Positions 35,801-47,629 of a stretch of DNA of 64,000 nt are shown piece by piece. This DNA is from Macropodus opercularis (lineage: Eukaryota; Chordata; Actinopteri; Anabantiformes; Osphronemidae). The stretch is taken from positions 13,587,001 through 13,651,000 of the forward strand of contig CM061104.1 of assembly GCA_030770545.1 (NCBI GenBank), given 5' to 3'. The notes under the pieces are model-generated. The model was given only the letters and a program-made list of their open reading frames with translations, did not search any database and was not told the origin of the DNA. The number at the start of each line of letters is the position of its first letter. The stretch's first letter is position 1. Both the position numbers and the translations under genes were made by a program.

Positions 35801-36632
35801 CTGCACTACTCTAATCTTTATATCTCAGGGGCCAAGTTGTTTTTGAGGATTAATTGAAAATATACCCAGAAGTCTTTTAGGCTTTACTGGTGTTGGGTAG
35901 TGGACCTGAGGCTTTGTTGGTTCACTGGGTTATAATAACTTCTACTGCAGTCAGACTTACGTCATTGTTATGTACATGCTGCACATTTAAGTTCCTAAAC
36001 TAAACTGTAAGTACAGTCATATAACAGTACCAGATAAAATCTGATGAAGTTAGTCATAATAATGCTCATTTAGGTGCTGACCTCTGACCATGTGGGCTTG
36101 ACTTCAGCTTGGCTTTTTTTAAATACATTAGTTTATATTTGAAAATGATGCATGGATTTCTTCTCTCTCTCTGAATCATTGCATTTATCAGAATACTTTC
36201 TCCACTTTGCTACACTGACATTCTTTAAGATTTTTCGAATGCTCATATTTCTCATAAATGATCTAATTTGTTATTGTGTTGTGTTTGAACATGATGAGAT
36301 GAGGATGAGCTTCTCTGTTAAACTCTCCTGATTTTGGTTGTGTTGTCATCAGAGGGGTTTTGACAGCATGGACCCATGTATCCCAGTGTCGGTGACCAAC
36401 TACAGCGAGAAGGAGTTTGAAAGCTGTTACCTCTACTACATGGACCGCCACTGGCTGCAGCATCCGCAGAGTGAGTGATAGTAAGATAAGCGCAACAATG
36501 CCCCGTAAGTCACATCATACTGACTTTGTCTTATTTCTGTCATCAGGCCAAACAGAAGAAGGGAAGAAGGAACTCGTCTTCCTGAGCAACAGAAATCCAG
36601 CAATGTTGGAAAAAGTTTGTGCCTTCCTATGA
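32859..36632 (+). CDS. dap3: Small ribosomal subunit protein mS29 (death-associated protein 3)
   Basis: GTP-binding protein of the mitochondrial ribosomal small subunit, also reported as a pro-apoptotic factor. Exons: 32859-32897, 33252-33365, 33498-33599, 33684-33792, 33879-33971, 34065-34195, 34508-34588, 35159-35323, 35443-35502, 35581-35670, 36353-36470, 36547-36632. All are in phase and give 395 residues, close to human 398. The N terminus MALHRLCFRLRRT is Arg-rich, like a mitochondrial targeting sequence. The P-loop GLKGTGKT is at residues 123-130, followed by LVLHIPDAHLWVKNC. Other landmarks are LAVAVDGVNALWGRS, LRKLMKNDW, LSQTGSLY and AYLPQELLG. The end EEGKKELVFLSNRNP...CAFL matches the family C terminus. 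The poly(A) signal AATAAA is at 36736-36741. Confidence 0.97.
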
Positions 36633-36735
36633 AGTCACAGAAACGTGAATCACGCATGAATACCACATACGCATCAGTGTCCTGTCTATGTATATTGCCC
36701 TGTAAATTATGATGATGCATGTGTGTTACTTTGAT

Positions 36736-36741
36736 AATAAA
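36736..36741 (+). terminator. dap3 poly(A) signal
   Basis: AATAAA, 104 bases downstream of the dap3 stop. Confidence 0.75.
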
Positions 36742-37019
36742 ATGTTAAACCAAATAAGGAAGTGCTTTGTATTTTTAATAATCTGCTATTGTATTTCAGT
36801 TCAAATCCACGAAAAAACTTTGATAACTTTTCGATGGCACTAAAAAGCTCACAAAAGAAGCAACGCTGTATTATTTCAAGTCATGATATTAAAATTTGAA
36901 GAGGTCTTGTTTTTATTTGAGTTAAAAATACAAAATTTTACCAAAATTAATAATACATTTTACCGATATCTATGAATCCGCAAAGTGACCTGACATTACA
37001 GTTTTGAAGAAAGTATGTA

Positions 37020-37352
37020 TTTTTTCTGTAAGCAACGCGGCGGCGCAGCGCCGCCTGGCGGCTGTCACGGCTTACTGCACCACGGTTCATGTGACAGGTC
37101 GCACAGTCACATGACTGACGGCCCAGTCAATCCCGGAACCAAGTGCATGGGACGCAGTGCTGTGGCAGACAGTGAGTGTAAACAGCGTCCAGGACATGAC
37201 GCAGTGCGTGAGATCCTCTAAGGTGAGAAAACCGCGGCAAACCCATCAGAAAGACGTGAAAATGAACAGCTGAGTCGGATTTTACCGTCTGAGTGGCTGC
37301 TCTGACCAGATGTAGACGATGATGCTTTGAATCTGCTTGTCATACAGAGAAC
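37020..37352 (+). promoter_or_regulatory. gba1 promoter / 5' UTR with two CLEAR/M-box-like E-boxes
   Basis: GC-rich start region. TCATGTGAC at 37087-37095 and GTCACATGAC at 37106-37115 are two E-boxes 10 bases apart. Both have the TCA-flanked CATGTG/CACATG core recognised by MiT/TFE factors (TFEB, MITF), which switch on lysosomal genes. A non-coding exon probably ends at 37222 before GTGAGA, and the coding exon follows an acceptor just upstream of 37353. Confidence 0.55.
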
Positions 37353-40323
37353 ATGGCGCTATCGTTACCACCACCTGTGCTTCTGGCTCTTGTCCTCACA
37401 GCAGAAGTGACACTTTCCACAGGTAACACAACACGATGCGCACCTTTAAGCGTTGTTTCTACCTGTGTGCGTCACCGGTAGTTACAGTTAAACTGGACAT
37501 ACCACACTGTAAAATGCTTAGTAGAGTAATATTACAGTATAAGTGGGAGGTGAAGGACACTGAATGTCACCCTGTAAAATCGAGTGTGTCCCACTGTGTC
37601 ATGCATTAACACGCTCTTGTGTGTCTTCTCCTCACAGGAAGCAATACATGTGTTGCTAGGAGCTTTGGCCATGACTCTGTCGTGTGCCAGTGTAATGCGA
37701 CCTACTGTGACAGCGTCGGGTCCGTCGCCCTGCCTCCGCTGGGACAGTACTCCTCCTACCTGAGCAGCATGGCAGGCCGCAGGCTGGAGCCCGCCCAGGG
37801 TCCGGTCCAGGTGAACAGCAGCGGGGCAGGTGAGCGACGTGCGGCTTTCGCTGTGTTGGTGAGAGCAGGTGCAGAGAATGCGTGATGGTGTGTGTGTGTC
37901 TTTCAGGCCTCAGGCTGACTATCGTTCCCTACCAGAAGTACCAGAGGATCAGAGGATTTGGTGGCGCTATGACGGACGCAGCAGCCATTAACATCCTGTC
38001 CCTGTCTGCTGGTGCACAGAACCAGCTGCTGCGGCAGTACTTCTCCAGTGAAGGTACTCTGTAACCCCAACCCTGTGAAATGAGTCTAATCTACCTACCT
38101 ATTACCTTTATAATCTGAGTTATCACGGATCCTTTTTTGTCCCGATCCTGTGTCTGTGGCAGGTATCGGCTACAGCGTGGTACGTGTCCCCATGGCGAGC
38201 TGCGACTTCTCCACACGCCTGTACACATACGCCGACACGCCTGAAGATTACAAGCTGGACCATTTCACTCTAGCCCCCGAGGACGTCAAAATGAAGGTGC
38301 CCCTCTTTCTACCACACACTAATACGATCGCTAGTCTGTGTTTTTAATGTTTCCCACCCCCTGCTGTCTCAGATCCCTCTCCTGCAACGTGCTCAGGCCT
38401 TGTCTCCCCGTCCTCTGTCGCTGCTGGCCAGTGCCTGGAGCCCCCCTGCCTGGATGAAAACTAATGGTGCACTCACAGGGAAGGGCTCCCTGAAGGGCCA
38501 GCCAGGTGGCAAGGAGCATAAGACGTGGGCTCAGTACTATGTCAGGTGACGTGTACCTTAACCTTAAAGTGATGTTGCATGAATGAAATGTTTGATACGA
38601 GGGAAATGTGACGGTTGTGTGAATCCTCCCTCTCAGGTTTCTTGAGGAATACGCTAAATATAACTTGACCTTCTGGGCTTTGACCACAGGGAATGAGCCC
38701 TCTGCAGGAAGGATGACAAACTACAGGTTTCCACACTCTCTTGACTTTTATGACACAATTCATACGAAACAGTATGAACCATGATGAACCTCCTCCTAAA
38801 ATTCACAGCGGGCTGAGGAGTGTTTGTCTCACTGCAGTTTCCAGGCTCTGGGTTTCACCCCTGAGGAGCAGAGAGACTGGGTGGCGCTGGACCTGGGCCC
38901 TGCCCTGCATGCGTCGCCATACGCACGCACACACGTCCTTTTACTGGATGACAACCGCCTGCTGCTGCCACACTGGGCCAGAGTGGTGAGTCCAAGGACA
39001 CAGAATAGATGCATGTTTATGTAACTCACTCTTTACGAGATTTTGAACTCGTAAAGAGTCAAGGTCAGTCTGTCACAGACAGTTTTAAAAGACTTCAGGC
39101 CACAGAAAATATTTACCTTCTACCATCGTGTATGTGGAAGCTGTTCTGACTCGAGGCTGTTCGTCCCTGCCCCTCCAGGTCCTAAATGATGTTCACGCAG
39201 GAAGGTACATCCACGGTGTGGCAGTCCACTGGTACTTGGACAGACTGGTCCCAGCTGAGATAAGCCTGGGAACCACCCATCACCTCTACCCAGAATATTA
39301 CCTGTTTGGCACAGAGGCCTGTGCTGGATGGAGTCCATCAGACAGAGGAGTAAAGCTGGGTAGCTGGGACAGGGCGGAACAGTACGCACATGACATCATA
39401 GAGGCAAGTTTATCATATCCTAGGCACGAGCTTTCTGATCGCTCAGTGAGATCCGCTGTAGCAGATGTGAGAAATGAAAAGCTGGGAGCTGTTACACGAA
39501 GGTGAGTCGACCTCCCTCGATGCTGCAATGCAGGTTTAAGTCTCACTCTGCTGGAGCTGCCTTCAGGCGGCTGAGGCAAACTGGAGCTGCTTTCAAATTA
39601 GATTCCCTCCAGTCAGTCCATGTTGAGGTTCAGGAGGGATTTGTTTTTATAGAAGTGTTGTCTTTATGACATTTTAACAAAACAAACCACTGCAGTAGGT
39701 TCAAAATAAACAACACAACTTGCAACAAAGTTAAACAGACTGGATACTAACCTGTGGGCGTTTTCTCTATGGCAGGACTTAAATCATTATGTCGTAGGCT
39801 GGACTGACTGGAACCTGGCGCTGGACCAGACTGGTGGGCCAAACTGGGTTAAAAACTTTGTAGACAGCCCTGTTATAGTGGATGCCAAGCAGGACGTCTT
39901 CTACAAGCAGCCAACCTTCTATAGCATGGCCCACTTCAGGTAGTAGACCGTCTGTTGTCCGTCAAACATGACTGGGTTCACTCTGAAATGAGATCAGTGC
40001 AGGTGACCTCTTTACACAGCAAATTCCTGTCTGAGGGGTCTCAGAGAGTGGGAGTGTCCCCCAGCAAAGCAACGGACCTTGAATACTCTGCTTTCATCAG
40101 ACCGGACGGCTCAGCAGTGCTCATCATACTGAACAGGTGCTCAGTCAAATCAGTACATATACAAATACAAACGACAGACACTGAACTGCCGGTTTGGCGT
40201 GTGTTTATTTTTAGGTCACCATCAGTGATCCAGTTTGAAGTCTGGGACCCAGCTGTGGGCTACATCCCCTCCTCTGCTCCGGCTCATTCGTTGCTTACAC
40301 TTGCTTGGAACTCACATCAGTAA
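37353..40323 (+). CDS. gba1: Lysosomal acid glucosylceramidase (GH30)
   Basis: Hydrolyses glucosylceramide to glucose and ceramide in lysosomes. Exons: 37353-37422, 37638-37829, 37907-38053, 38163-38296, 38373-38545, 38637-38726, 38838-38985, 39179-39403, 39776-39939, 40020-40136, 40215-40323; 522 residues against 536 in human. The N terminus has a signal peptide (MALSLPPPVLLALVLTAEV). The mature protein begins with the Cys-rich segment CVARSFGHDSVVCQCNATYC. Catalytic acid/base Glu259 is in TTGNEPSAG and nucleophile Glu364 in FGTEACAG, both 15 below the human precursor positions. VVGWTDWNLALD and GGPNWVKNFVDSP are also conserved. The intron after 39403 uses a GC donor (GAG|GCAAGT); only this site keeps the frame. 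The poly(A) signal is at 40660-40665. Confidence 0.97.
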
Positions 40324-40659
40324 AGGTTCTCTCAAAGCCTGAGCCACTCCATAGATTGTACAGTATTACTTTGAGTAACGCACAGTAAGTAACAGTCAGG
40401 TATCTGTTGTAATTGCAGTAATCGCATGAATGCACTTTGCTACTGAAATAACCTCAACTCATTTTCATTCAAAACCAATTAATGCCTTTTGATGCATTTT
40501 TTTAAATCACCAAATGTTAAAGAAATGACCTTAAGAACCATAACTGGTGCCTTGAGTTTTAGCTAATAAAATAATTTGTGACCACATCTCTGGCAGTATT
40601 ATAAATAATGTACAGTCAATGAATGCAGTTGTGTGATGTGAATTTGAAAAAAAATATTA

Positions 40660-40665
40660 AATAAA
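40660..40665 (+). terminator. gba1 poly(A) signal
   Basis: AATAAA, 337 bases after the gba1 stop. The minus-strand AATAAA of rnf115 lies 22 bases further right, so the two 3' ends meet. Confidence 0.7.
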
Positions 40666-40687
40666 ACTAATTTAAGTTTTTTGTCAA

Positions 40688-41599
40688 TTTATTAATACAT
40701 CATAGACATTATTTCATATATATAATATACAGTCTGATAACCAGGTATTTCACATTTGTGTTTCCATTCTCAATGTTTTTCTTTGCCTTTGCAAACCATA
40801 TGTTGTTGGACAAAAATTATTTACATCAAAAACGAGTGATAAAAATGTGAAACAAAAGACAAGTCAAACAGGAATAAAATGACAAAGGGGATGTTTTCTG
40901 TTTCGAATATATACACCAGGAGTAAGGTTCAGGCTAAACCTCTAATGGGCCAAGTTCTGTGGTAAATAGTTCATTGGAAGGAATTGTTTGCTGTCGCAGC
41001 TTATGCAGCAGCAACGTGATTCCTATGAAATGCTCTTCTGTTGTCTGCTGTGCACTACAGAGGCCTGTCACCATTATGTCAGTCACCGTTGCAAGGTGAT
41101 TCAAGCAAACAGCATCAGAACAAATTCTCTTTAAGACAACTGGCATAACTTTAACATTATACCCTTTATGTTAATTTTCATTGTAGATCTGTAGGTGTAA
41201 ATGCCAAGAGTGAAGGTAACCATTACATTTTCTGGTAATTCATATAGGGCTCAGTTGCAGGTGAGAAATTGGGGCAGTGTATGAAGCGAAGTGTGGCATT
41301 TACCCACATTAAGGTAACGCCGCAGTGAATTACTAGAGACGGAAAAAGAGATCGCTAGGGAGGTGGACAAACACATGGGTTTGATCATTATCAATCTAGG
41401 CTGGTTTGTTATTAGGTAAAAAAAAAAATCAAACAGACCTCAAGTGACTCTTAAGACGTGTACATGGTTGAAAAGAAAGGCATTAAAAAACTGAGATGAT
41501 TATAACTGCAACAGGGATGAACAGAGGAACGTGAGAAGCCTTTTTAGCCATCTCGGTGTGTTGTTGGATGTAGGCGAGAACAGCGGGATGAGACAGGTC
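40688..41599 (-). other. rnf115 3' UTR with poly(A) signal
   Basis: It follows the rnf115 stop (41602-41600) on the - strand. AATAAA on the minus strand at 40693-40688 is the likely end of the transcript. No coding sequence seen. Confidence 0.6.
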
Positions 41600-44500
41600 T
41601 CAGAAGGACCATCTTTCTTGTGTGCGAGGGTCCATGGAGAGGGAGGGGGACTCTGATGAGGGCTGGCTGCTGCTGTCTTCTCCGTTCAAACTCTTCCTAC
41701 ACACTGGACATGTATCGTGCTGCATGGCCAAAGAACAAAATGCAGACATTGGTTATGGTATTTTAAGCCATATCTCTCACCAGTCGCTCTGATTTTAAAT
41801 GCTGTGATCTGTGCGTCTGCACAATGAAATATCCCTCAGGTAGAAAATGGTGAAAGCAAATTCAGCAACTTCCTGTACTCCTCAACAGTATAAATATCTA
41901 ATGCGTCTGTCATTAAAGGTTAATGCTAATTAACACTAAGTTAAGTTAATGAATTTCTATTCAAATTTTTCTTTGCATGAGCTGACTCACCATTTCCAGC
42001 CATGGTACTATACAGTCTGAATGAAATAAGTGATTACAGGGTAGCTGTCTGACGGGCTCTCCCACTGCAAAGTCCTCTTTGCACACCGGACATTCCATAC
42101 AGCAGTCTAAAGGCGACAAGACAGACATTTTTCCACATTTATGGTGGGATACATCAGTTAGGATGGCATTAAAACAATAAAGGATTAAGGAGCATGGTTT
42201 ACTAATGATTACAACACTGACACAAAAGCCTTAAATAGGCTCATAGACCTTCATATATGCTGGTGTGTCAGCTATCAATAGCCTTAAAAAGCCCAACAGT
42301 TACAGCTCAGTGGTGAACTAGGGCAGAAGTCGTCCAAAAGAACATTTCCAAAACAGAACTTGGGACAGACAGAAAGAAAGAAAGAAGGAAAGTGAAAAAT
42401 CAACAAGCAAAAATATATCATCTTCAAGGATTTTATGGAACACAGAGCTAATTCTCTCAAGGTTAATGAGTATTTCGTCCCAAACAGAAACACTTTCAGA
42501 GGCTTCTCTTGGCAGATGGCGACGGATTTGAAACACGAGTGCCATTTCAAAATGTATCCAAATGCCAGCCAACCAAAAAATAAACCTCAATTTATATGAT
42601 GATGCACATGTTATCAGTCAGTTCACAGACAACATATACATATGTATAAACTGTCTGATAGCATGCACAGAACTACTTTTAAACTATCCAGTACTTACTA
42701 AGAACCTAATAACTTGGTAATAGGTTCAGCAACAACTAGTCCAACCTATGCAGCAATTTGTGGGTGAAGCTGTACAACACAAGAGACAATGTTAGAATGA
42801 TATGAGTGTGATTCACGATTCTGCGTCAAGCCAAGGTGACACCAAACAAGTCTGATGTACACCTTCCTGGCTCAAAACAAATCAGTGCACACGTTAACAC
42901 ACCAGTGTCTCACAATGGGCTGTGGTTCCACTGTCTATGGTACACTATAAAAATCCTCCCTGAGTTAGTGCCAAAGGAAAATGGAAATTGAAACGTGTTT
43001 CACCTGCTTGTTCCTGAGAGATATGGACAGTTGGGAGAGAAGAGATCTTCTCTTTCTCTGCTGGTGGAGGTCCTGTGTTCTCCAGTTGACCTAGTAACTA
43101 CACACACACACACACAATTAAAATAAAAGAAGTAGGAAGAAAAGTTGGTGAATTATCATTTTAAATTTGGTTTACCTGTGTTATGACAGCATCTAACCCT
43201 CCCTGTCCCCATGCGTAGTCCCCAGGGTTAGAATGCAACATCCCTGTCCTGTAAAACACAGATACCACAGTTTATTTTACATATATATATATATTTTATA
43301 ATACTGTCATTCTACTAAACTATCAACTTACCACGAAAAGGGTGGTGAGCCAGGGACTCCAGAGTTGGCAAAGAGGCCAGCAAGGAATTGTTGTACAATC
43401 CTGTAAAATGTTCACGTTAATGCCACTAACTAAAATAAAAACACTAAGCACTTGTAGGAGCATTTTCATTATAATAAGTTAAAGTGTGGAAGACGGAGAA
43501 AAGTCCCCAGCATGACAGGAAAACCAGAATACAGTTACTCACCCTTCCACAGCAGGCGAGCGGTCTGGCCTGCTGCTGCCTCTGGACCGGTATCTCCTTT
43601 GGCTGTGTAGGCGAGTGGGACGTCCAGGTCCCCAGTGCTCCCCAGCTGCTAGTAGACCCCCCATCGGTCCTCCAAGGCCTGCTGGAACTGAACCCCCAAT
43701 TGGCCCCCCTCCTAAGCCACCGAGGTCACTCAGACCTCCCAGGCGTCCTCCAGGGAGCCGGGGTTCTGAGTCAGACGCATCACTGTCTGTTGTAAATGGT
43801 CGCTCCAGTAACAACAAGTGCCATAGCTACAGGGATGTGAGGATAGTATGGAGGAGAAGACAGGCAAGGATATGAATATGTTTAAGGCAGAAAGTGTGGG
43901 CAAGGGAAGGATATGCATACAAGAGAAAGCCAGGGAAAAGAAAAAGTTAAGTTAATGAAAACAGATAAATGACCACTATCAATCCTCTTCCTTCCCCTAT
44001 TTACACGCTAGACGCCCCAAAATCTCTCAGACAAGCTCGTACCTCTGCAAACTGTGTGGCTGTGTCATCTATCCCGTTAGCGCCACCCTCTAGGAGACTG
44101 AGGGAAACAGCGCACAAGGGGACAAAAGACACATTATTAGCAACATCCATTAAACCCTCTACAGCTTTAGTGTTAGCCTGGGACTAAACTGCACAGGACA
44201 GCCAACAAACCCAACGTCTAGGTTTTTCTAAATAAGCACCAGAAAACATATATTAGTCCATCCATCTGAATTTGTTTCACACTAGCATTTTCTCATGCTG
44301 CCTGGACAAGACGCAATGCATAGTAGATACTGCAAATGAAAAAATTCTCTTACCTGGAATCTTCTGTCACTTCCTCAATGAATCCTGAATCACATCTGGG
44401 ACAGATGTACTCCTGGAAAGAGTCACAACAAAGACAGTGTTACACATGGTAGGGAAAATGATAATCAAACTAATCATTATCTAAGAAATAAGGCAGCTAA

Positions 44501-46588
44501 ATATTAGTTCTGCTGACTAATAAAGGTCTCAATAAAGAGCCAGCATTAATGTGTAAAGTAAATATTTATTTTCACTGAACAAGCTGATATAAAGTATAAA
44601 GCAGGAAATCCTAAGAGAAAAATGCAAACAAAAACATTGGCCTCTCTTGTTTAAAAGGAATTAAAATAATCATGATAGATTCTAAGTTAAATGACTATAA
44701 ACTCACAGAATAACAGTTGAATAAAATAATTTTGTGGTATGATTTTATTGTAATATGAGTGACTCATCCAGATTAATAACTGTAAGAAACTGCCTACCGT
44801 GGACAGAAATCCTAAAACCACTGTAAAGATCAAACCACAGTTTGTGTTTCACAAGATAATATCAATTAGATTTGAATGACAGCATGAGTAACCAAGGGGT
44901 AGAGTGGGTTTGCTAACCACACCTAAAATATGCAGTTATTTTACTACTGCAACAGAATGAAAATTCTTGTGCCAGCTGCTGCAGCTGAATCAAATGCAGT
45001 TCCCTCAGCGTATGCCAGGGTTTCTCAACCTGGGGTCACGTAAAATACAAACAGGGGAATACGAAATGTTAGAGCCACACATGTAAACAACAGGTCACAA
45101 AACTGTCTGTATTATACACTTTTTGGAGCGTCCATGAAAAATGTGCATTTTAAATCAGCATCAACAGTTAAAGGCAAACGTGTAGTTTGCTCATAGAATT
45201 ACGCTGTGTGTTGTATAAATGGATACTTGACAGAGACGGTCCTCGGCATATACTGCAGTAGTGAGATGAAGTTGTGTGTTGCAGTCACTTGCCTCAGTGA
45301 ATTAGTGACAGGGCAGACAGGAATTACTCGCACCATACCATAAAAATACAGACCTGGTTTCACAACATCATAATATGGAGGACTGACCTAACTGACTTTA
45401 GGCTGGTTAGCACAGACATTGAAAACCACACTCAGCTGGCAGTTTCCCCTCCAGTCTAAGTTTATTTATATTTATACTTCTGTATTCGCTCTCTTGGTTG
45501 ATAGAAAGCTGTTAGAAATGTTCATTGTGCTTTCCTATGTTAGCCGGCGTGTTCAAATAGTTTGTTTTGTCTGACAGACTAAAATTCAAAAAGACTGAGT
45601 TTAGTATATCATTAAAAAACAACTAAATCAAAAAACGTTGGTTTGATGAAACTAGAAAAACAGACTTTAAACTTACTCACACGCTTCTATCAGAATATTC
45701 GACAATTTCCTGTCAACCAATTCAGTAATCATGTCTCATCAGTTTAACACAATGCAATTCAAGCGCAATATACACAAGGATTATAAATTAGCATAACACT
45801 AAGTGCTACCAAACCAGTTTCACAAAATCTCACAAATAAAACCTCCAACCTTAGATATTAAACCGGGTTGGTTTTTGTTAGCTGTACTACTAAATTAATG
45901 TAAAGTGGAAACTTGGGAAAAAAGCAACCACATGTTGGTAAAACTCTTCTAAGATGTGGATCATCTTCTGTCTAGACACTAAAACAATACTCTCAGGGTT
46001 AACTTTAAAACTGAAACCAAACATGTTTATGTTCCTGAAAATTCCCCAACTCGTCCTGTCAAAGGGAGCTTTTACCAGAAAGAAAACCCGTAAACACAAA
46101 AGGCCAGAAAAGAAACTAATACGAACAGCAGCTGTACAATGAAATGACAACCCAACGGAGCTTCTTCTCAGCTGTTTTGTGTTGTTTGTGCAAATTCCCA
46201 ACGTCCCCGTTTTATAAAAAGCAAGACTGGACGCGTTCACAAAGCTGAGTTGAACACTCGGCCTAACGCAGCCTGACGGTGTTTGCTTGTCATGTCTGGT
46301 TTTAGAAGAAGATATTTTCGCGTGTCACGGATTTATTTAGTGAGTTGTCGCTAGTTAACAACAAACCAAGCTAACTGCTAACAGGCTAGCTAGGGTTTAG
46401 CTTTAGCAACCAAGCGAAACAAACGATATTTCGGATAAAGGCTGCGTTGTCAACCGCACTAATTACACATACACGGATAAAACACAAAGACGGAAATGCG
46501 TTTGCCTTACCGGGAGTTTGGGGTTTACTTCTCCCTTACAACAGTGACAGAAAAACCGATGCGGGGGAACAGCCGCAGCCTCCGCCAT
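41600..46588 (-). CDS. rnf115: E3 ubiquitin ligase RNF115 (BCA2/Rabring7), RING-H2 type
   Basis: Exons on the - strand: 46588-46511, 44412-44354, 44097-44043, 43826-43543, 43400-43332, 43248-43176, 43097-43004, 42106-41991, 41719-41600; 315 residues, against about 304 in human. The N-terminal BCA2 zinc finger is split over two exons (FFCHCCKGEV ... EYICPRCDSGFIEE). The middle is Gly/Pro-rich (GGLGGGPIGGSVPAGLGG). The RING-H2 ligands are C243, C246, C261, H263, H266, C269, C280 and C283 (MECPVCKEDF, LPCNHLFHSDC, DTCPVC). The tail is Ser-rich. It ubiquitinates membrane-traffic and innate-immune proteins in mammals. The paralogue RNF126 has the same architecture; head-to-head linkage with polr3c, as in human 1q21.1, favours RNF115. 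Confidence 0.94.
44413..46510 (-). other. rnf115 first intron
   Basis: Donor GTAAGG at 46510, acceptor CTTTCCAG ending at 44413. A short stretch at 45018-45040 (TTTCTCAACCTGGGGTC) looks like the end of a decayed hAT element. No further exons seen. Confidence 0.5.
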
Positions 46589-46880
46589 CTTCCCCAGAGT
46601 AGCACAAACACTGACGTCGGTCCTCCACAGACGGAGGCCAGCTGTCCGCCTCCAGCCCGGCATGCACCGCGCCACTGCCGGGCAACGCGAGCGAGGATAG
46701 CCGAGAAGCGGAAGTGTTCGTGTTGACAACGAGAGGAAGCCACATGTGTTGAGACCTCAGCTCTCTGGATTCCCTCAGTCCAGGAAAGAAGAGGTTTGTA
46801 CAACTGTGCCGCTCGGGCGTAAACGTTAGCTAGCTATTAGCCAAGCCGCTTGTCGTGGAGCCGCTGATTTGTGAGTCTCT
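46500..46880. promoter_or_regulatory. Bidirectional rnf115 / polr3c promoter
   Basis: GC-rich head-to-head region. The rnf115 start codon (46588-46586) lies in an AAGATGGCGG YY1-type box (read on the - strand). An ETS-like AGCGGAAGTG is at 46707-46716. A polr3c non-coding exon probably ends at 46870 before GTGAGT. The same two genes share a promoter region in human. Confidence 0.65.
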
Positions 46881-47629
46881 GTTGACAAGCGTTGACATTT
46901 ATTTGACATGATCTACGGAAAAAGATAGGATGTCTGCTTCAAGCAATGCCTCGAGTAGTTTGCATGTATCAAAGTTCATGGAAGGTAAACAATCAAACAA
47001 TACATATTTGTGTATTATAACCTGTTGCCTTTAAATTCGCTCCAGTTCTTCCCATTACACCGGTTCTTAATAGACATGTATGCAGGCCGGTGCCACAGAC
47101 CTCATGATGTTGACATCAGGGCTCAACGCTCTCTGCTACGTTTTGCCGAAGATATTTATCACCCTGTCTGTTTGGCCTGAGCCTCCGGCTACTCTGCTAC
47201 AATAGTGCCTCAAAACTGCTTCTGCTGATGAAACTATCGGTTGCTTAATCAAAAGTTTGATTTACAGAAAATTGTTCTGCAAATATCTGTAGGGCACACT
47301 TTTCAGTTCGTAAATAACATGTAAATATTTTTCACTTCCAGTTATAAAAAGTAGATTCATAATATGTAACATACGGTGTATTTGATATACAAACACACAG
47401 CAACAGCAGATCTCCCCCATACAATAAAAATACATTCACACATTCACAGTTAAAACACAATATTTACGTGACCTGAGTCTTTAATTTATAACCTTAATTA
47501 AGTCTGAATTAGTTTCTTACCACATTCAGGTGTGAAACTGGTTACATTAAGACCACATAAACTGTCTGACTAATAATATCATGCATTGTTGTGTTGGTAC
47601 AGTTTGTGTGTTCTGGTGTATTTTTGCAG
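46881..47629 (+). other. polr3c first intron
   Basis: No coding exon is required here. An ATG at 46930 opens a short ORF before a GTAAAC donor at 46985, but no good acceptor precedes it. AT-rich otherwise. Confidence 0.4.

Noticed and set aside
44043..44091. Alternative acceptor CTCCTAG (44097-44091 region) for the third rnf115 exon
   Set aside because: It gives an immediate stop in the required phase; the acceptor six bases upstream (CCCTCAG) keeps the frame and yields SLLEGGANGIDD.
46930..46984. Alternative N-terminal exon for polr3c beginning at ATG 46930
   Set aside because: Splicing to 47630 would read out of the polr3c frame and stop early, and no convincing acceptor precedes it; the ATG at 47630 matches the human start.
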